Origin: Ruminococcus champanellensis 18P13 = JCM 17042
Lineage (GTDB): Bacteria; Bacillota; Clostridia; Oscillospirales; Ruminococcaceae
DNA length: 64,000 nucleotides
Assembly: GCF_000210095.1 (NCBI RefSeq)
Contig: NC_021039.1
Location: 1,104,246 to 1,168,245, forward strand
Direction of reading: 5' to 3'
Made by a program: the position numbers and the translations under genes
Shown: piece after piece, positions 25,186-34,333 of the stretch
How positions within the stretch are numbered: the first letter of the stretch is position 1
How the letters are laid out: every line of letters starts with the position of its first letter
The notes under the pieces: model-generated
The model's database searches: none
Seen by the model: the letters and a program-made list of their open reading frames with translations, nothing else
What the model was told of the DNA's origin: nothing

Positions 25186-26367
25186 ATGCAAAGAACGATA
25201 AGTGCAATGGTTGGCAAAGGCTCGGTCAATCATAACAGCCGCAAGTTCAAGGCGGAAAATGTTGACGGTAGCAGAACGCATTTGAACATTGATTACTGTA
25301 ACGAGCCGATAAAGAAAATCTATCATGAATTGTTTGACGAAGCACTCAAAAGATACAACGATAAACAGACGAGAGCCGACCGCAGAATAGAAAACTATTA
25401 TGAAAAAATCAGAAATTCAAAGCAGGAAAAGCCGTTCCACGAACTGATATTGCAGATTGGTGATAAAGAAAATATGAGCGCCGAAAGCGAAAACGGACAG
25501 CTTGCGAGACAAATTTTAGATGAGTATTACCGTGGATTTCAAGAGCGAAATCCCAACCTAAAAGTGTTCTCTGTTCATTTGCATATGGATGAGGCAACAC
25601 CCCATTTGCACATTGATTTTGTTCCGTTCACAACCGGCAGCAAGCGTGGACTTGATACAAGAGTAAGCCTGAAACAAGCGTTAGCTACACAAGGTTTTAA
25701 GGGCGGAACTCGTGGAGATACCGAGTGGAATCAATGGGTACAAGCCGAAAAAGAACAGCTTGCAGCCGTGATGGAGCGTTACGGAATTGAATGGGAACAC
25801 AAAGGTACGCATGAAAAACACCTATCTGTTCTTGACTATAAAAAGCAGGAAAGAGAGAAAGAAATTGAAGTTTTAGAGGACAAGCTCGCCGAGAAAAAAG
25901 ACGAGTTCCGTGTTATGTCAGACCGTATAGAAAATTTTGATAACGGTGAAAGAGCGCTGCAGAACCTTGATGAAAGTATAATGAACGAACCCGAATATCA
26001 GTTGCCTGAACCGTCTGCAATGATGTCGGCAAGAACTTATAAAACAAAATTTGTTGAGCCGCTTATATCTCGGTTAAAGTCGCTGATAAGCACCTTGTTT
26101 GCACGCTATTTCAAAGCAATAGACAGGTATAACCGACTGAATATTACGAACGGCAACTTATACCGTGAAAATGAAAAGCTGACAAGGGCAAACAAAAAGC
26201 TGTCCTACGAAAATGAAAATCTGCGTGCGGATAATAAGGATTATAAACTGCTCCGCAAAGTTTTCGGAAGTAAACAAATTGATGGTTTGCTCGAAAGAGC
26301 AAGGTCGGAAAAACAGTCTAAACAGCGTGGCGAACGCTTTAGAAAAAATAACAATTATGAAAGGTAG
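25186..26367 (+). CDS. mobV: MobV-family relaxase (Mob/Pre)
   Basis: The 393-residue protein has the relaxase histidine motif HLHMDEATPHLHIDF near residues 130-144 and an N-terminal RTISAMVGKGSVNHN stretch typical of Mob/Pre enzymes; the C-terminal 150 residues are coiled coil. It nicks oriT and pilots the strand when a helper conjugative system is present. The element carries no type IV secretion genes, so it is mobilizable but not self-transmissible. GGAGG precedes the ATG. Confidence 0.92.
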   Translation: MQRTISAMVGKGSVNHNSRKFKAENVDGSRTHLNIDYCNEPIKKIYHELFDEALKRYNDKQTRADRRIENYYEKIRNSKQEKPFHELILQIGDKENMSAESENGQLARQILDEYYRGFQERNPNLKVFSVHLHMDEATPHLHIDFVPFTTGSKRGLDTRVSLKQALATQGFKGGTRGDTEWNQWVQAEKEQLAAVMERYGIEWEHKGTHEKHLSVLDYKKQEREKEIEVLEDKLAEKKDEFRVMSDRIENFDNGERALQNLDESIMNEPEYQLPEPSAMMSARTYKTKFVEPLISRLKSLISTLFARYFKAIDRYNRLNITNGNLYRENEKLTRANKKLSYENENLRADNKDYKLLRKVFGSKQIDGLLERARSEKQSKQRGERFRKNNNYER

Positions 26368-26376
26368 GAACACATA

Positions 26377-26754
26377 ATGGAAAACAGAATTTACGATGAA
26401 AAGAACGATCTTTGGTATGAAAAGCAGGGCGATTATTTTATCCCCTGCCTGTCACTTCCCGAAGAAGAAAACAAGCCTGTCGGCATTTGGGGACAGCGGC
26501 ATTTGCGGTATATCAGGCAGCATAAACGAGTATTTTACGCTAATCTTCTGACATCCTGCAAGTTAAACAGTTATCTTGCAGATGTTGACGCGCAGTCTGA
26601 AAATCTTTTTTGTCGACTGGTAAAACAACTTGCCGAAAAAGAAGGTATCACGGAAACGCTCAAAGCGGAAGATCAGATGCTTTGGGTACAGCGGATGAAC
26701 GCAGTACGTGAAACGGCAACGGAGATCGTCAATAATGATCTTATTTGCGTATAA
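26377..26754 (+). CDS. tnpV: TnpV-family transposon-encoded protein
   Basis: This 125-residue protein resembles TnpV proteins of Tn4451-type mobilizable transposons, including the central RHLRYIRQHKRVFYANLL stretch. Its function is unknown. It starts nine bases after the relaxase and ends the plus-strand operon before a strong terminator. Confidence 0.8.
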   Translation: MENRIYDEKNDLWYEKQGDYFIPCLSLPEEENKPVGIWGQRHLRYIRQHKRVFYANLLTSCKLNSYLADVDAQSENLFCRLVKQLAEKEGITETLKAEDQMLWVQRMNAVRETATEIVNNDLICV

Positions 26755-26763
26755 CAGACATAC

Positions 26764-26802
26764 GGCGGCTGGGAGAAATCCCTGCCGCCTTTTTATTTTT
26801 TG
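26764..26802. terminator. Terminator between the mobilization and defence operons
   Basis: GGCGGC-TGGGA pairs with TCCCT-GCCGCC (26764-26789), followed by TTTTTATTTTTT. The T tract overlaps the stop of the minus-strand gene converging from the right. Confidence 0.85.
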
Positions 26803-27323
26803 CTCCAAAATGTCAAATACATTTGTGAAACAGATTCAAGCAATACAAAAAGAATGTGCATAATAAAGAAGACACAAGCAGCAGTAATATACTTAAACAG
26901 TACAGCCGGCAACAATGCCTTTATTAACACGACTACAATCAGCAGAATCAAGTATATTATTTCCACTATGACATTGTATGCAATGTTGGATAATAAAACT
27001 TGAAACAGCGATAATGTTTTGCCGTTTATTTGTTTGCAATCGCTTGAGGGAGTGTTTTTTAGCTGTTCAATGTTCTTATTATCAGCCGATACCAATATTG
27101 TTATTATGGCTACAGAAAACGAAATAAGGATTGCCACTATGTTAATCTGTACATTGATGAATTCCGAAAAAATAGTGCAAATACCGTTTTCATCCCCAAA
27201 GTCAAAAACGAATGCGCCAACAAGGGCAGCAACCCCAAAAAGAAAGGGTATAAGCATTTTTAACCATAGTCGCTTTCTTGATTGGAAGTAGTCCTTAATT
27301 GGAACAAATACGATTGTATTCAT
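26793..27323 (-). CDS. Four-helix membrane protein, last gene of the defence operon
   Basis: The 176-residue product has four hydrophobic segments (about 23-40, 58-80, 108-135, 140-165) separated by short polar loops, with no signal peptide. Its ATG overlaps the stop of the upstream gene (ATGA), so both are translationally coupled. I do not recognise the family. A soluble partner plus a 4-TM protein is the layout of several anti-phage systems where the membrane protein is the effector (for example Kiwa or CBASS-type effectors). The sequence does not look like a clear KwaA. Confidence 0.7.
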   Translation of the reverse strand: MNTIVFVPIKDYFQSRKRLWLKMLIPFLFGVAALVGAFVFDFGDENGICTIFSEFINVQINIVAILISFSVAIITILVSADNKNIEQLKNTPSSDCKQINGKTLSLFQVLLSNIAYNVIVEIIYLILLIVVVLIKALLPAVLFKYITAACVFFIMHILFVLLESVSQMYLTFWSKK

Positions 27324-28249
27324 TGCTTGTTCCTCGTTTCGTCAATAAATTCCTGTGCTCGATTGAAAAAGTCATAGCTGTCGACTTCATTTGTTACAGC
27401 CAAACCTTTTACCGATAAATAATGCTTCATCTTCATTAGATCCGTATCAATTTCGAATTGTCCAGCTTCATTTGTACCTTTGATTGTAATCCTTTTAATT
27501 TTACTGTTTTGCTTTTTCTGATTCTCTCTAAAGTATGCTTGTATCAAGTTGTCCGGATATTTTTTTGTTCCTCTTGGACGCTTAATAAATATTTCAACTT
27601 CATCAGCTATATCCGTTCTTCCTGCAAACCCCATAAAATCGTCTTTAATATCATCTTTACTGACAATGAGCTTTAGAACAGACATAGTTTTTGCTTTTTT
27701 AATGGAAGACAGGAAATCCTCACCCGGCATAATGTCATATGAGATTATATAATGGAAATCATCTTTGCAATCTTCGTTGTACTTTATGAATTGTTCATTC
27801 AAATATGCAACGATACCGTTTAGTGTTATTCCATAATGATTGCTCTCGTGTACTGCAAGAAATCGCATTTCACTTCCAAAATGGCGAATACACAAGTGCG
27901 TTTTTTCTTCATCGCCATCTTGCTGCCTTTTTCGTGTTCCTAACTCTTTCATCGTCTCAGTATCGATTTCATTGCGAACATGATTATACTTTGCAGATTT
28001 GAAAATTAAATCGTAGTTTCCATTCTTCAAATCATTCACGGAGTCTAACCAAATGACTTTTTCCGATGTTTTATTATCTTTTTTGCGTTCAGTTAGGTCT
28101 TTTCCCAATACGTAAGTAAACATATTAGATAGGGAATCAATAACCTTTGAAATGTCATAAATTGACTCATCTTTACTATCTTTCTGCTTGGAAATGGTGA
28201 GATAATAAAAGTATATCGGAACATTTTTCTTTGTTTCCTGCGTACTCAT
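27320..28249 (-). CDS. Soluble protein of unknown family paired with the 4-TM protein
   Basis: The start at 28249 follows GGAGG by eight bases, giving 309 residues; a longer frame begins upstream but lacks a ribosome site. It is charged and soluble, with a central conserved-looking stretch THLCIRHFGSEMRFLAVHES and a YLNEQF segment. I see no known catalytic motif. It sits between the type III Res gene (17-base gap) and the 4-TM gene (4-base overlap). It may be the sensor half of a two-gene defence module; that is inference from context. Confidence 0.65.
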   Translation of the reverse strand: MSTQETKKNVPIYFYYLTISKQKDSKDESIYDISKVIDSLSNMFTYVLGKDLTERKKDNKTSEKVIWLDSVNDLKNGNYDLIFKSAKYNHVRNEIDTETMKELGTRKRQQDGDEEKTHLCIRHFGSEMRFLAVHESNHYGITLNGIVAYLNEQFIKYNEDCKDDFHYIISYDIMPGEDFLSSIKKAKTMSVLKLIVSKDDIKDDFMGFAGRTDIADEVEIFIKRPRGTKKYPDNLIQAYFRENQKKQNSKIKRITIKGTNEAGQFEIDTDLMKMKHYLSVKGLAVTNEVDSYDFFNRAQEFIDETRNKQ

Positions 28250-28266
28250 TTCATCATCCTCCACAT

Positions 28267-30471
28267 TCACATAATATCTGACAGCAAAACCCAACTGTCG
28301 CTCTTTATGTCATCTGAATATGTTTCCGTACAGATACACAACTCTCCGCTTTGCTTGTCTTGCCGGACGATGCCGCCCTGCAAGCCGTATTTGCCCAGAT
28401 ATTTTTTCAGCACACCGAATTTTTTGGCGGTGTATTTATCAATATCTTCACTGTCGCCGGATTTTGTAAATCCACCTTTTGTTTCAATAATCCAAGTCTT
28501 GCCTTCAGTTGTGCCTACAATGTAATCAGGGTAAAAAGATTTTTGCTTGCCGAAATTGTCTTCATAAACGATTGAGAAATATTCGTTACCTTTGTCGCCG
28601 TTTTTATAAAACCAACTGATTTTGCCACTGCTTTCACAGTACTTTTCAAAAAGCTTTTCCGGCAAAGAACGTTTTTCGGCAGATGACAAATAGCCCTTGT
28701 ACACATTTTTCGTCATTTCAGCCTGAGATTTTGCAGATCCGTCGTAAGTAAAAAGCATTTCCAACGGGAACGATATGGGCTTTTCGGTAATATTGTTGAA
28801 TGCTAAGGTGATTTGAGCATTTTCTGCGGACATTGCATCACGGACATCGTCTATCAATTTGTGTTTGTTGTTGATGACAAAAGAATAGAGGGCTCGTGTC
28901 GGCAAAGCGACTATTTTATGTTCGCATTTTACATTATCGAGGAATAGTCGGCGAAGAATGGCATTCATGCTGCTGTATTCCAGATTCGCTTTCATTCCAA
29001 TCTCAGCGGCACAATGATGATACTCTCTTCCGTGTTTTGTTGTGCTTAATTCTTCGTGAATCGCAATATCATTCAGGTCGGAAATTTCTTCCTTGTTCAA
29101 AGTGGCGACCGAACCCGATTTTGTATAATCAACTATATCTTCGTCAAAGGAATACTTATTTGCACCTAACACCGTTTTGTTTTTGGCTAAATCCTTGCTC
29201 GTATGATACTTGCTTTCAAAGTATTTGCTTATAACCTTCATTGCCAACTTTGCATCACGAGGGAAAGGGACATCTGTCTTATACTCGCTGACAATCTCAA
29301 AATTACGGTGTTCCTGCTTCAAAAATATTTTACACGCATCAAGAGCATCTTTGCCCAAACTGAGTTTAACACTTTCCGTGAATTTCTCATCGAGCGTATA
29401 AAGGTAACAGCAATCCAAGAGGTCACTTTCGTAGTGTTTTGCTTCCGGCATACGGCGAATACGACCTATTGTCTGGATTTCAAATGTTTCGCTCATATTG
29501 TCACGGAGTTTGACGAGAATATGTGCTCTCGGGCAGTCCCATCCGGTTGCAACCGCCTGTTTGATGATAACCGCTACCGGTTGTGCATCCGGCTCTTCAA
29601 TATCTTCCAAGTTCTGCTTCTTGTCGGACAACCAAACCGCAAGCTGATTGTTCTCATAAGTAATGCCCTTGCTTTCAAAATAATTCTCAACGTTTTCAAG
29701 CAAAGCATCGGATTTATTGGGCAATTGAACGATAATCAAGGGATTGATATCTACGGTACGATCTTTCAGATTCAAGAAGGCAGAGTGCAGTTCCTGCTGC
29801 TTGGCGATTGCCTTATCGATCAAATATGTAATTTGATCGTCCACACTGATATTCTGTTCAAAGTTTTCGTTGATGATCAGCAGCTTTTTGATTAGTCCTT
29901 CGGCAATGACATCCGCTTCGGGAATCTCTATCAAAATAGCATCCTTATATGATTTTGGCGTAGCAGAGCAACGAATGATTTTATCGGGATTAAACAATTC
30001 GATAATATCATCAGCTTTTATCGTGTCATTTTGATGAGATTCATCGACAATGATTTTGAATGACAATCCATTATCAAATGCCTTTTGAATATGCTCAAGG
30101 AAATTTGTCCTCTCGCTATCTTTCAGAGCCGTATTACCTTTTTTAGTAAGCTTTTCCCAGTTGATAAAGCAGGCATCGTTTTCTTCAAAACCGGATGTCA
30201 TAATATCACAAAGCAGTTTGGTATTACTGCCGTGAATATATTTGTCCATTTTCTCTTTGCTTTGCTCTTCAAGATTGCCTTTTCCCGGAGTAAGCCAAAC
30301 AAATACGGTTTTCGCATTGCTTTTGAAATACTCGTCCATAAAGTGTGTAAGGATGATGGTTTTTCCACTTCCGGTGCAGCTTTTCAAAACGATTTCACGG
30401 TTTGGCTTTTCCATTGATTCGGTCAAATCGGCAATGGCTTTTAACTGAAAATTTGCTAATGTAATATCCAT
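28267..30471 (-). CDS. res: Type III restriction enzyme Res subunit (helicase-nuclease)
   Basis: The 734-residue protein is the ATP-dependent translocase/nuclease of a type III restriction system. It shows Walker A SCTGSGKT near residue 35, the DEAD-like box VDESHQND near 140, SATPKSY, a motif VI QTIGRIRRMPEA near 335, and a C-terminal PD-(D/E)xK nuclease signature YPDYIVG...WIIETKGGF near 665-690. Size is somewhat short of EcoP15I Res (about 970). ATG 30471 is preferred because GGAGG lies seven bases upstream. It overlaps the end of mod. Confidence 0.92.
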   Translation of the reverse strand: MDITLANFQLKAIADLTESMEKPNREIVLKSCTGSGKTIILTHFMDEYFKSNAKTVFVWLTPGKGNLEEQSKEKMDKYIHGSNTKLLCDIMTSGFEENDACFINWEKLTKKGNTALKDSERTNFLEHIQKAFDNGLSFKIIVDESHQNDTIKADDIIELFNPDKIIRCSATPKSYKDAILIEIPEADVIAEGLIKKLLIINENFEQNISVDDQITYLIDKAIAKQQELHSAFLNLKDRTVDINPLIIVQLPNKSDALLENVENYFESKGITYENNQLAVWLSDKKQNLEDIEEPDAQPVAVIIKQAVATGWDCPRAHILVKLRDNMSETFEIQTIGRIRRMPEAKHYESDLLDCCYLYTLDEKFTESVKLSLGKDALDACKIFLKQEHRNFEIVSEYKTDVPFPRDAKLAMKVISKYFESKYHTSKDLAKNKTVLGANKYSFDEDIVDYTKSGSVATLNKEEISDLNDIAIHEELSTTKHGREYHHCAAEIGMKANLEYSSMNAILRRLFLDNVKCEHKIVALPTRALYSFVINNKHKLIDDVRDAMSAENAQITLAFNNITEKPISFPLEMLFTYDGSAKSQAEMTKNVYKGYLSSAEKRSLPEKLFEKYCESSGKISWFYKNGDKGNEYFSIVYEDNFGKQKSFYPDYIVGTTEGKTWIIETKGGFTKSGDSEDIDKYTAKKFGVLKKYLGKYGLQGGIVRQDKQSGELCICTETYSDDIKSDSWVLLSDIM

Positions 30472-30473
30472 TT

Positions 30474-32147
30474 TCAACCCTCCAATTCCTTATAGTAGTA
30501 ATCTGGTATGATGTTTACGCTGATTCTTTTGCTTTTAAATACCTGTGCTTGCTCGGCATCAAACAGTACATCGTGTCCGACATATATCTTTTTGCATTTC
30601 TTGTGCTGATTGATGTTTTTAACGAATTCTTCCAATTCTTCATCTGTCAGTACAATGGCAATTTCGGCATTACCCGTAAAATTAATACCGTTTTCAAGTT
30701 CTACAAGCTCACGGATATGAAGTAAGAGTTCATCAGCGTATTCGTAATACATACGCTCGGAAATGGGAATGTAATCTACTTTGTAATATTTTAGCGAGGC
30801 GGCATAGCCCTCTTTGTCGATAACCCGCTTGATGCGCTCATAGGTAACATCGCGGCAAATATTGTTTTCGTTGTTAGTACAGAGGATGAAACGGCGATTG
30901 CCACCATCCTCTGCATTTAGTTTCATTACGGCGTGTCCCGTTGTGCCGCTACCGGCAAAGAAATCGAGAACGATGGCATTGGGCATTTTTGCCACAACGG
31001 AATACAGACAATCATAAACGTTCCACAAAGACTTTGGAAAATCGAATGGGCAGTTTGGTATTAAGGAATTTAACAGTTGCTTTCCGTATCCATTAGCATC
31101 ATATTTAGGATCCGACCATACCGTTTTATAGGTACCGAACGTTTTTCCCAATTCGATATCAAAAATGCCTCTCGTTTTCTTGACAGCAAGATAGCTGCAA
31201 ATCCCCTCTACTGATTGGCGGGCGTAACGCCATTTGCGTTCAATTCCTTTTGAATCAATGGGATATACTGCAATACTACCGTCTTCCAATATTTCATTCT
31301 TTTTCGGATGATAGTCATCTGGTGACACTTCACCAAAACCAATAATTTTATCATCCTTAACGATAATGGGGTAAAAACAATTTCTCGCATCCGTTCTTAA
31401 AGATTCGCTTCCCCAGTTTCTCAGGGGTGACCAATAAATCTCATTATTTGATAGGCGACGCTCACCGATGATTTTATCCCCTTTAGGAATGACAAAATAA
31501 GCAAATTCATTGGTATATGAGAAATTCTTTCCTTGGATTCCTCTTGGGTTGTGAACAATAGTTATGCAGTCGTATTCGTAATTAACACCAAAAACCTCAT
31601 CAAGCAATAACCTTAAGGTGGCGCTTTCATTTTCATCGATGGCACAAATCAGTACACCTTTCGTTGTAAGCAAGCGTCTTGCAATCTCGAGGCGGGACTT
31701 CATCATACTCAACCACTTACTATGCTTAAACAAATCATTGCCATCGACATAATTATTGTCATAAATCCAATTTGAAGCTCCAGTATTATACGGAGGATCT
31801 ATGTAGATAAGGTCAATTTTGCCCTTGTGCGTTTTCTCCAACAGTTTCAAAGAAGCGAGATTATCTCCCTCAATGAGAAAATTCATCTGTCCACCGTTGT
31901 CGATGAAAAGGTCTTTTTCTTCGGATAATACGGGCAAATGCGTTGCAAGCTCATCGTCAATTTTCTCTCGGTGTTCCTCGAAAACAAGCCCGTATTTCTT
32001 ACCGTTCACATCTTTTTCAAGCTCGGAAAGGTATGACAACAAGCGGGCAGTGTTATCGTCCTGCTTGGCGGAAGCGATATATGTACGGATTTCCTGTATT
32101 TTATTCAGCAAGTCATCTCGCTTTTGCTTTGAAATATTTGTGCTCAT
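30474..32147 (-). CDS. mod: Type III DNA methyltransferase Mod subunit
   Basis: The 557-residue protein methylates adenine in the recognition site and provides specificity to the Res-Mod complex. Motif order is beta-class: DPPYNTGASNW (motif IV) near residue 115 precedes FFAGSGTTGHAV (motif I) near 395, with the target-recognition region between. I chose ATG 32147 (MSTNISKQKR), which follows AAAGGA. The recognition sequence cannot be read from the protein. No simple repeat tract suggestive of phase variation was seen in its 5' part. Confidence 0.94.
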   Translation of the reverse strand: MSTNISKQKRDDLLNKIQEIRTYIASAKQDDNTARLLSYLSELEKDVNGKKYGLVFEEHREKIDDELATHLPVLSEEKDLFIDNGGQMNFLIEGDNLASLKLLEKTHKGKIDLIYIDPPYNTGASNWIYDNNYVDGNDLFKHSKWLSMMKSRLEIARRLLTTKGVLICAIDENESATLRLLLDEVFGVNYEYDCITIVHNPRGIQGKNFSYTNEFAYFVIPKGDKIIGERRLSNNEIYWSPLRNWGSESLRTDARNCFYPIIVKDDKIIGFGEVSPDDYHPKKNEILEDGSIAVYPIDSKGIERKWRYARQSVEGICSYLAVKKTRGIFDIELGKTFGTYKTVWSDPKYDANGYGKQLLNSLIPNCPFDFPKSLWNVYDCLYSVVAKMPNAIVLDFFAGSGTTGHAVMKLNAEDGGNRRFILCTNNENNICRDVTYERIKRVIDKEGYAASLKYYKVDYIPISERMYYEYADELLLHIRELVELENGINFTGNAEIAIVLTDEELEEFVKNINQHKKCKKIYVGHDVLFDAEQAQVFKSKRISVNIIPDYYYKELEG

Positions 32148-32151
32148 TTTT

Positions 32152-32970
32152 TCATTGTCCTTTCGGGAAAACAATTTTATATAATTCGTCAAGGGCTTCT
32201 TCAGGAACTTTTATTGGTCGTTTACTCCAATTTTCATTCCACTGTTGGAGTTGGATATCTGACAAAGTTGTCATTCCCGATAAAGCCTTGCTTACATCAT
32301 ATTCAATAGCAATACTGTCTCGTGTTGACGAATGCTGAAAATGTGTACTTTCAGATATGGCTTTTCTTGGTTGCCTTTCCCTTAACATAGTGGTCATAGA
32401 TAGTTCGTGATAAATCCAGGGGGAAAGTGTAGTTTCTTTTTTGCTTTTCTTTTCTATCTTTTTCAATTCATCAGCCATATTAATAGATTGTGGAGTATCG
32501 AAGAAAATGATGCATTCAGTGTTGTCAATCATTTCAGTTAATGCCATAGAAAGCATCATATGTACATGACTGGTTGTATAATTTCTTAGCTGATAGTCAT
32601 ATGTATTAGTTTTTGGCCGATAACAATATTTTTTATCTATCTTATTTAACAAGTCATCACAATATCCCCACGAGCAAGAGTCAATAAAAGCTTCTAATCC
32701 AAAACAATCATATAGCCATCCGGCAAAGGCTTTGACCTTATTTATATCTTTGTGTGAGTGAGATATAAAGATATCTTTTTTGGAAATCGAAAACCAGTGT
32801 TCTTTTAAATCTGTTCCATTTATTACTCCATCTTCTGAAATATAATCAGAAAGACAGTCTTGCACTTCCTTTTCGTGAGCCGCAAAAAGCTCATTCCCTT
32901 TTGTGTAAAAATGGTTAATTACGCTGTTATAAAAAGCACCTGATGGAGAATAATTAAACTTTGCAAACAT
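32152..32970 (-). CDS. TIR-domain protein
   Basis: The 272-residue protein has an N-terminal helical region (1-60), a TIR core starting KKDIFISHSHKDINKVKAFA near residue 65 and a second strand GLEAFIDSCSWGY, then MALTEMIDNTECIIFFDTP, where a catalytic-type Glu could sit. Bacterial TIR domains make cyclic ADP-ribose-like signals or degrade NAD+ in anti-phage defence. It follows a small membrane protein by 17 bases and precedes mod by 4 bases, inside the defence operon. No partner known from Thoeris (ThsA) is present. Confidence 0.8.
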   Translation of the reverse strand: MFAKFNYSPSGAFYNSVINHFYTKGNELFAAHEKEVQDCLSDYISEDGVINGTDLKEHWFSISKKDIFISHSHKDINKVKAFAGWLYDCFGLEAFIDSCSWGYCDDLLNKIDKKYCYRPKTNTYDYQLRNYTTSHVHMMLSMALTEMIDNTECIIFFDTPQSINMADELKKIEKKSKKETTLSPWIYHELSMTTMLRERQPRKAISESTHFQHSSTRDSIAIEYDVSKALSGMTTLSDIQLQQWNENWSKRPIKVPEEALDELYKIVFPKGQ

Positions 32971-32987
32971 TATTTCATCACCTCACA

Positions 32988-33422
32988 TTAGATAACTTTG
33001 CAAAAAATGAATAGTCCGATTACTATTGCGCCATAAAATATAATTTCTGATGGAAGCAACATAGCTCTAATGATGCAGTATTTCCATCCTTTGTATTTAT
33101 TCAGAGGGATTTCATAGTCCTTAATTGCTATTGGATTTTGATTTTTTCCATTGCTGGTGCCAATTAAGTCATTATAAATGCCGATAAACTTTCGTTCCTT
33201 TGACAAATAAAGCGAATCCAAACACCAAAACAAGAATGTTGAAACGATAGAGGCATAGATATAGATTTTATTTCCGAAATTGTTTTCCGAAATTGTTGAC
33301 ACAAACACCGCAATCAGTGCAGATGCCAAAGTAATCGCCCAGCCTTTCATCTGAAAAGAACACTGATTCATTCTTGAAATATTGCTTTGTAAAAATTCAA
33401 GATGCTTTTCATTAGGTTTCAT
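32988..33422 (-). CDS. Small membrane protein paired with the TIR protein
   Basis: The 144-residue product has three to four hydrophobic segments: about 27-45, 52-70 and 118-142, with a charged middle part. Its start overlaps the AbiEii stop by four bases (ATGA). Small membrane proteins of this general type occur next to TIR genes in other bacteria, from memory. It could be a membrane effector gated by a TIR-made nucleotide signal, which is inference. Confidence 0.7.
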   Translation of the reverse strand: MKPNEKHLEFLQSNISRMNQCSFQMKGWAITLASALIAVFVSTISENNFGNKIYIYASIVSTFLFWCLDSLYLSKERKFIGIYNDLIGTSNGKNQNPIAIKDYEIPLNKYKGWKYCIIRAMLLPSEIIFYGAIVIGLFIFCKVI

Positions 33423-34333
33423 AAATTATCCCTTTCTAAACCCCACTTACAATTTGAGGCTGACCAATTCTTGGAAAAGGCTGTATTTGAAAACACTGCG
33501 CTAAATGGCGCATATAAAAACGCTTTTATCGTCCTCAACACCGTATCAAAGTCATCGGTCTTTGTGTCGATTTTCCGGCAGAATGCTTTCCATTTCTTCT
33601 GCATAGCATCGTCGCTGCCGAAGGTCATGACCTGTTCAAACTGCTCCACAGTGAAATGGTGCCCACGGTTTTCAAAGGTCTTTTTCAGAGCTTCCGTCAG
33701 CATTGCGCCGTCAAAATCGAACTTGTTTGCGAGGTAATAAAGGTCGTAATAGTCTTTCATCCGGCTGGAGAACTCCATCAGTGAAAGGATAGCGTCGAGT
33801 TTTTCGGAAACCGTCGTTTCCAGCGAATATGTGTTGACTGTCGGTGCGGCGAAATCGTCAAGTTGTGTCGGAATCTTCCGCTTTTCCTGTTTTGGTACGA
33901 TTACATCACCCACACCGAAGTCGATACCGAAAGGGGTTTTTGTATTCTTGATCTTCGCCACGAGGGATGCGCCGATTCCGGCGTATTTCTTCGCTACCGC
34001 TATGGGCGCTACGTCTTTGATTTCAAAGGTAATGAAATCGTTGCCGGTATCGGTTGCGACGATTTCTTCCAGTATCGCTTTGAGTTGTTCGGGTGTGTTC
34101 GGCATCTTTCTGAGCAAAAAATCAACGTCAACGGTAACGCGACTGTCAAAGTCCGTGAGGGAGTAGATGAACAATCCGCCTTTCAGGACGAGGTTTTCCG
34201 CATATTTGGATTTTTCCAGTCGGCGCAGGAATTCCTCCTGGCAGAAGAGTTGCAGGCAGAGCTGATAGCTTCTGCCGCTTTCGGCAGCTTTATTTTTGAG
34301 CCGTGCGAGCACGGATGCAGCAATATCAGCCAT
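33419..34333 (-). CDS. abiEii: AbiEii/AbiGii-family nucleotidyltransferase toxin
   Basis: The 304-residue protein carries the NTase toxin motifs: LVLKGGLFIYSL near residue 48, then VTVDVDFLLR (catalytic Asp pair), and the later ETTVSEKLDAIL and SRMKDYYDLYYL segments typical of the DUF1814 fold. In the type IV AbiE system this enzyme is the growth-arresting toxin. It overlaps the antitoxin gene by 8 bases. AbiE can act in abortive infection and in stabilising mobile elements. Confidence 0.93.
   Translation of the reverse strand: MADIAASVLARLKNKAAESGRSYQLCLQLFCQEEFLRRLEKSKYAENLVLKGGLFIYSLTDFDSRVTVDVDFLLRKMPNTPEQLKAILEEIVATDTGNDFITFEIKDVAPIAVAKKYAGIGASLVAKIKNTKTPFGIDFGVGDVIVPKQEKRKIPTQLDDFAAPTVNTYSLETTVSEKLDAILSLMEFSSRMKDYYDLYYLANKFDFDGAMLTEALKKTFENRGHHFTVEQFEQVMTFGSDDAMQKKWKAFCRKIDTKTDDFDTVLRTIKAFLYAPFSAVFSNTAFSKNWSASNCKWGLERDNL

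Noticed and set aside
26793..28249. Firm assignment of the soluble + 4-TM pair as Kiwa (KwaA/KwaB)
   Set aside because: Size and layout fit, but gene order is reversed and I cannot see a DUF4868 signature. Left as unknown.
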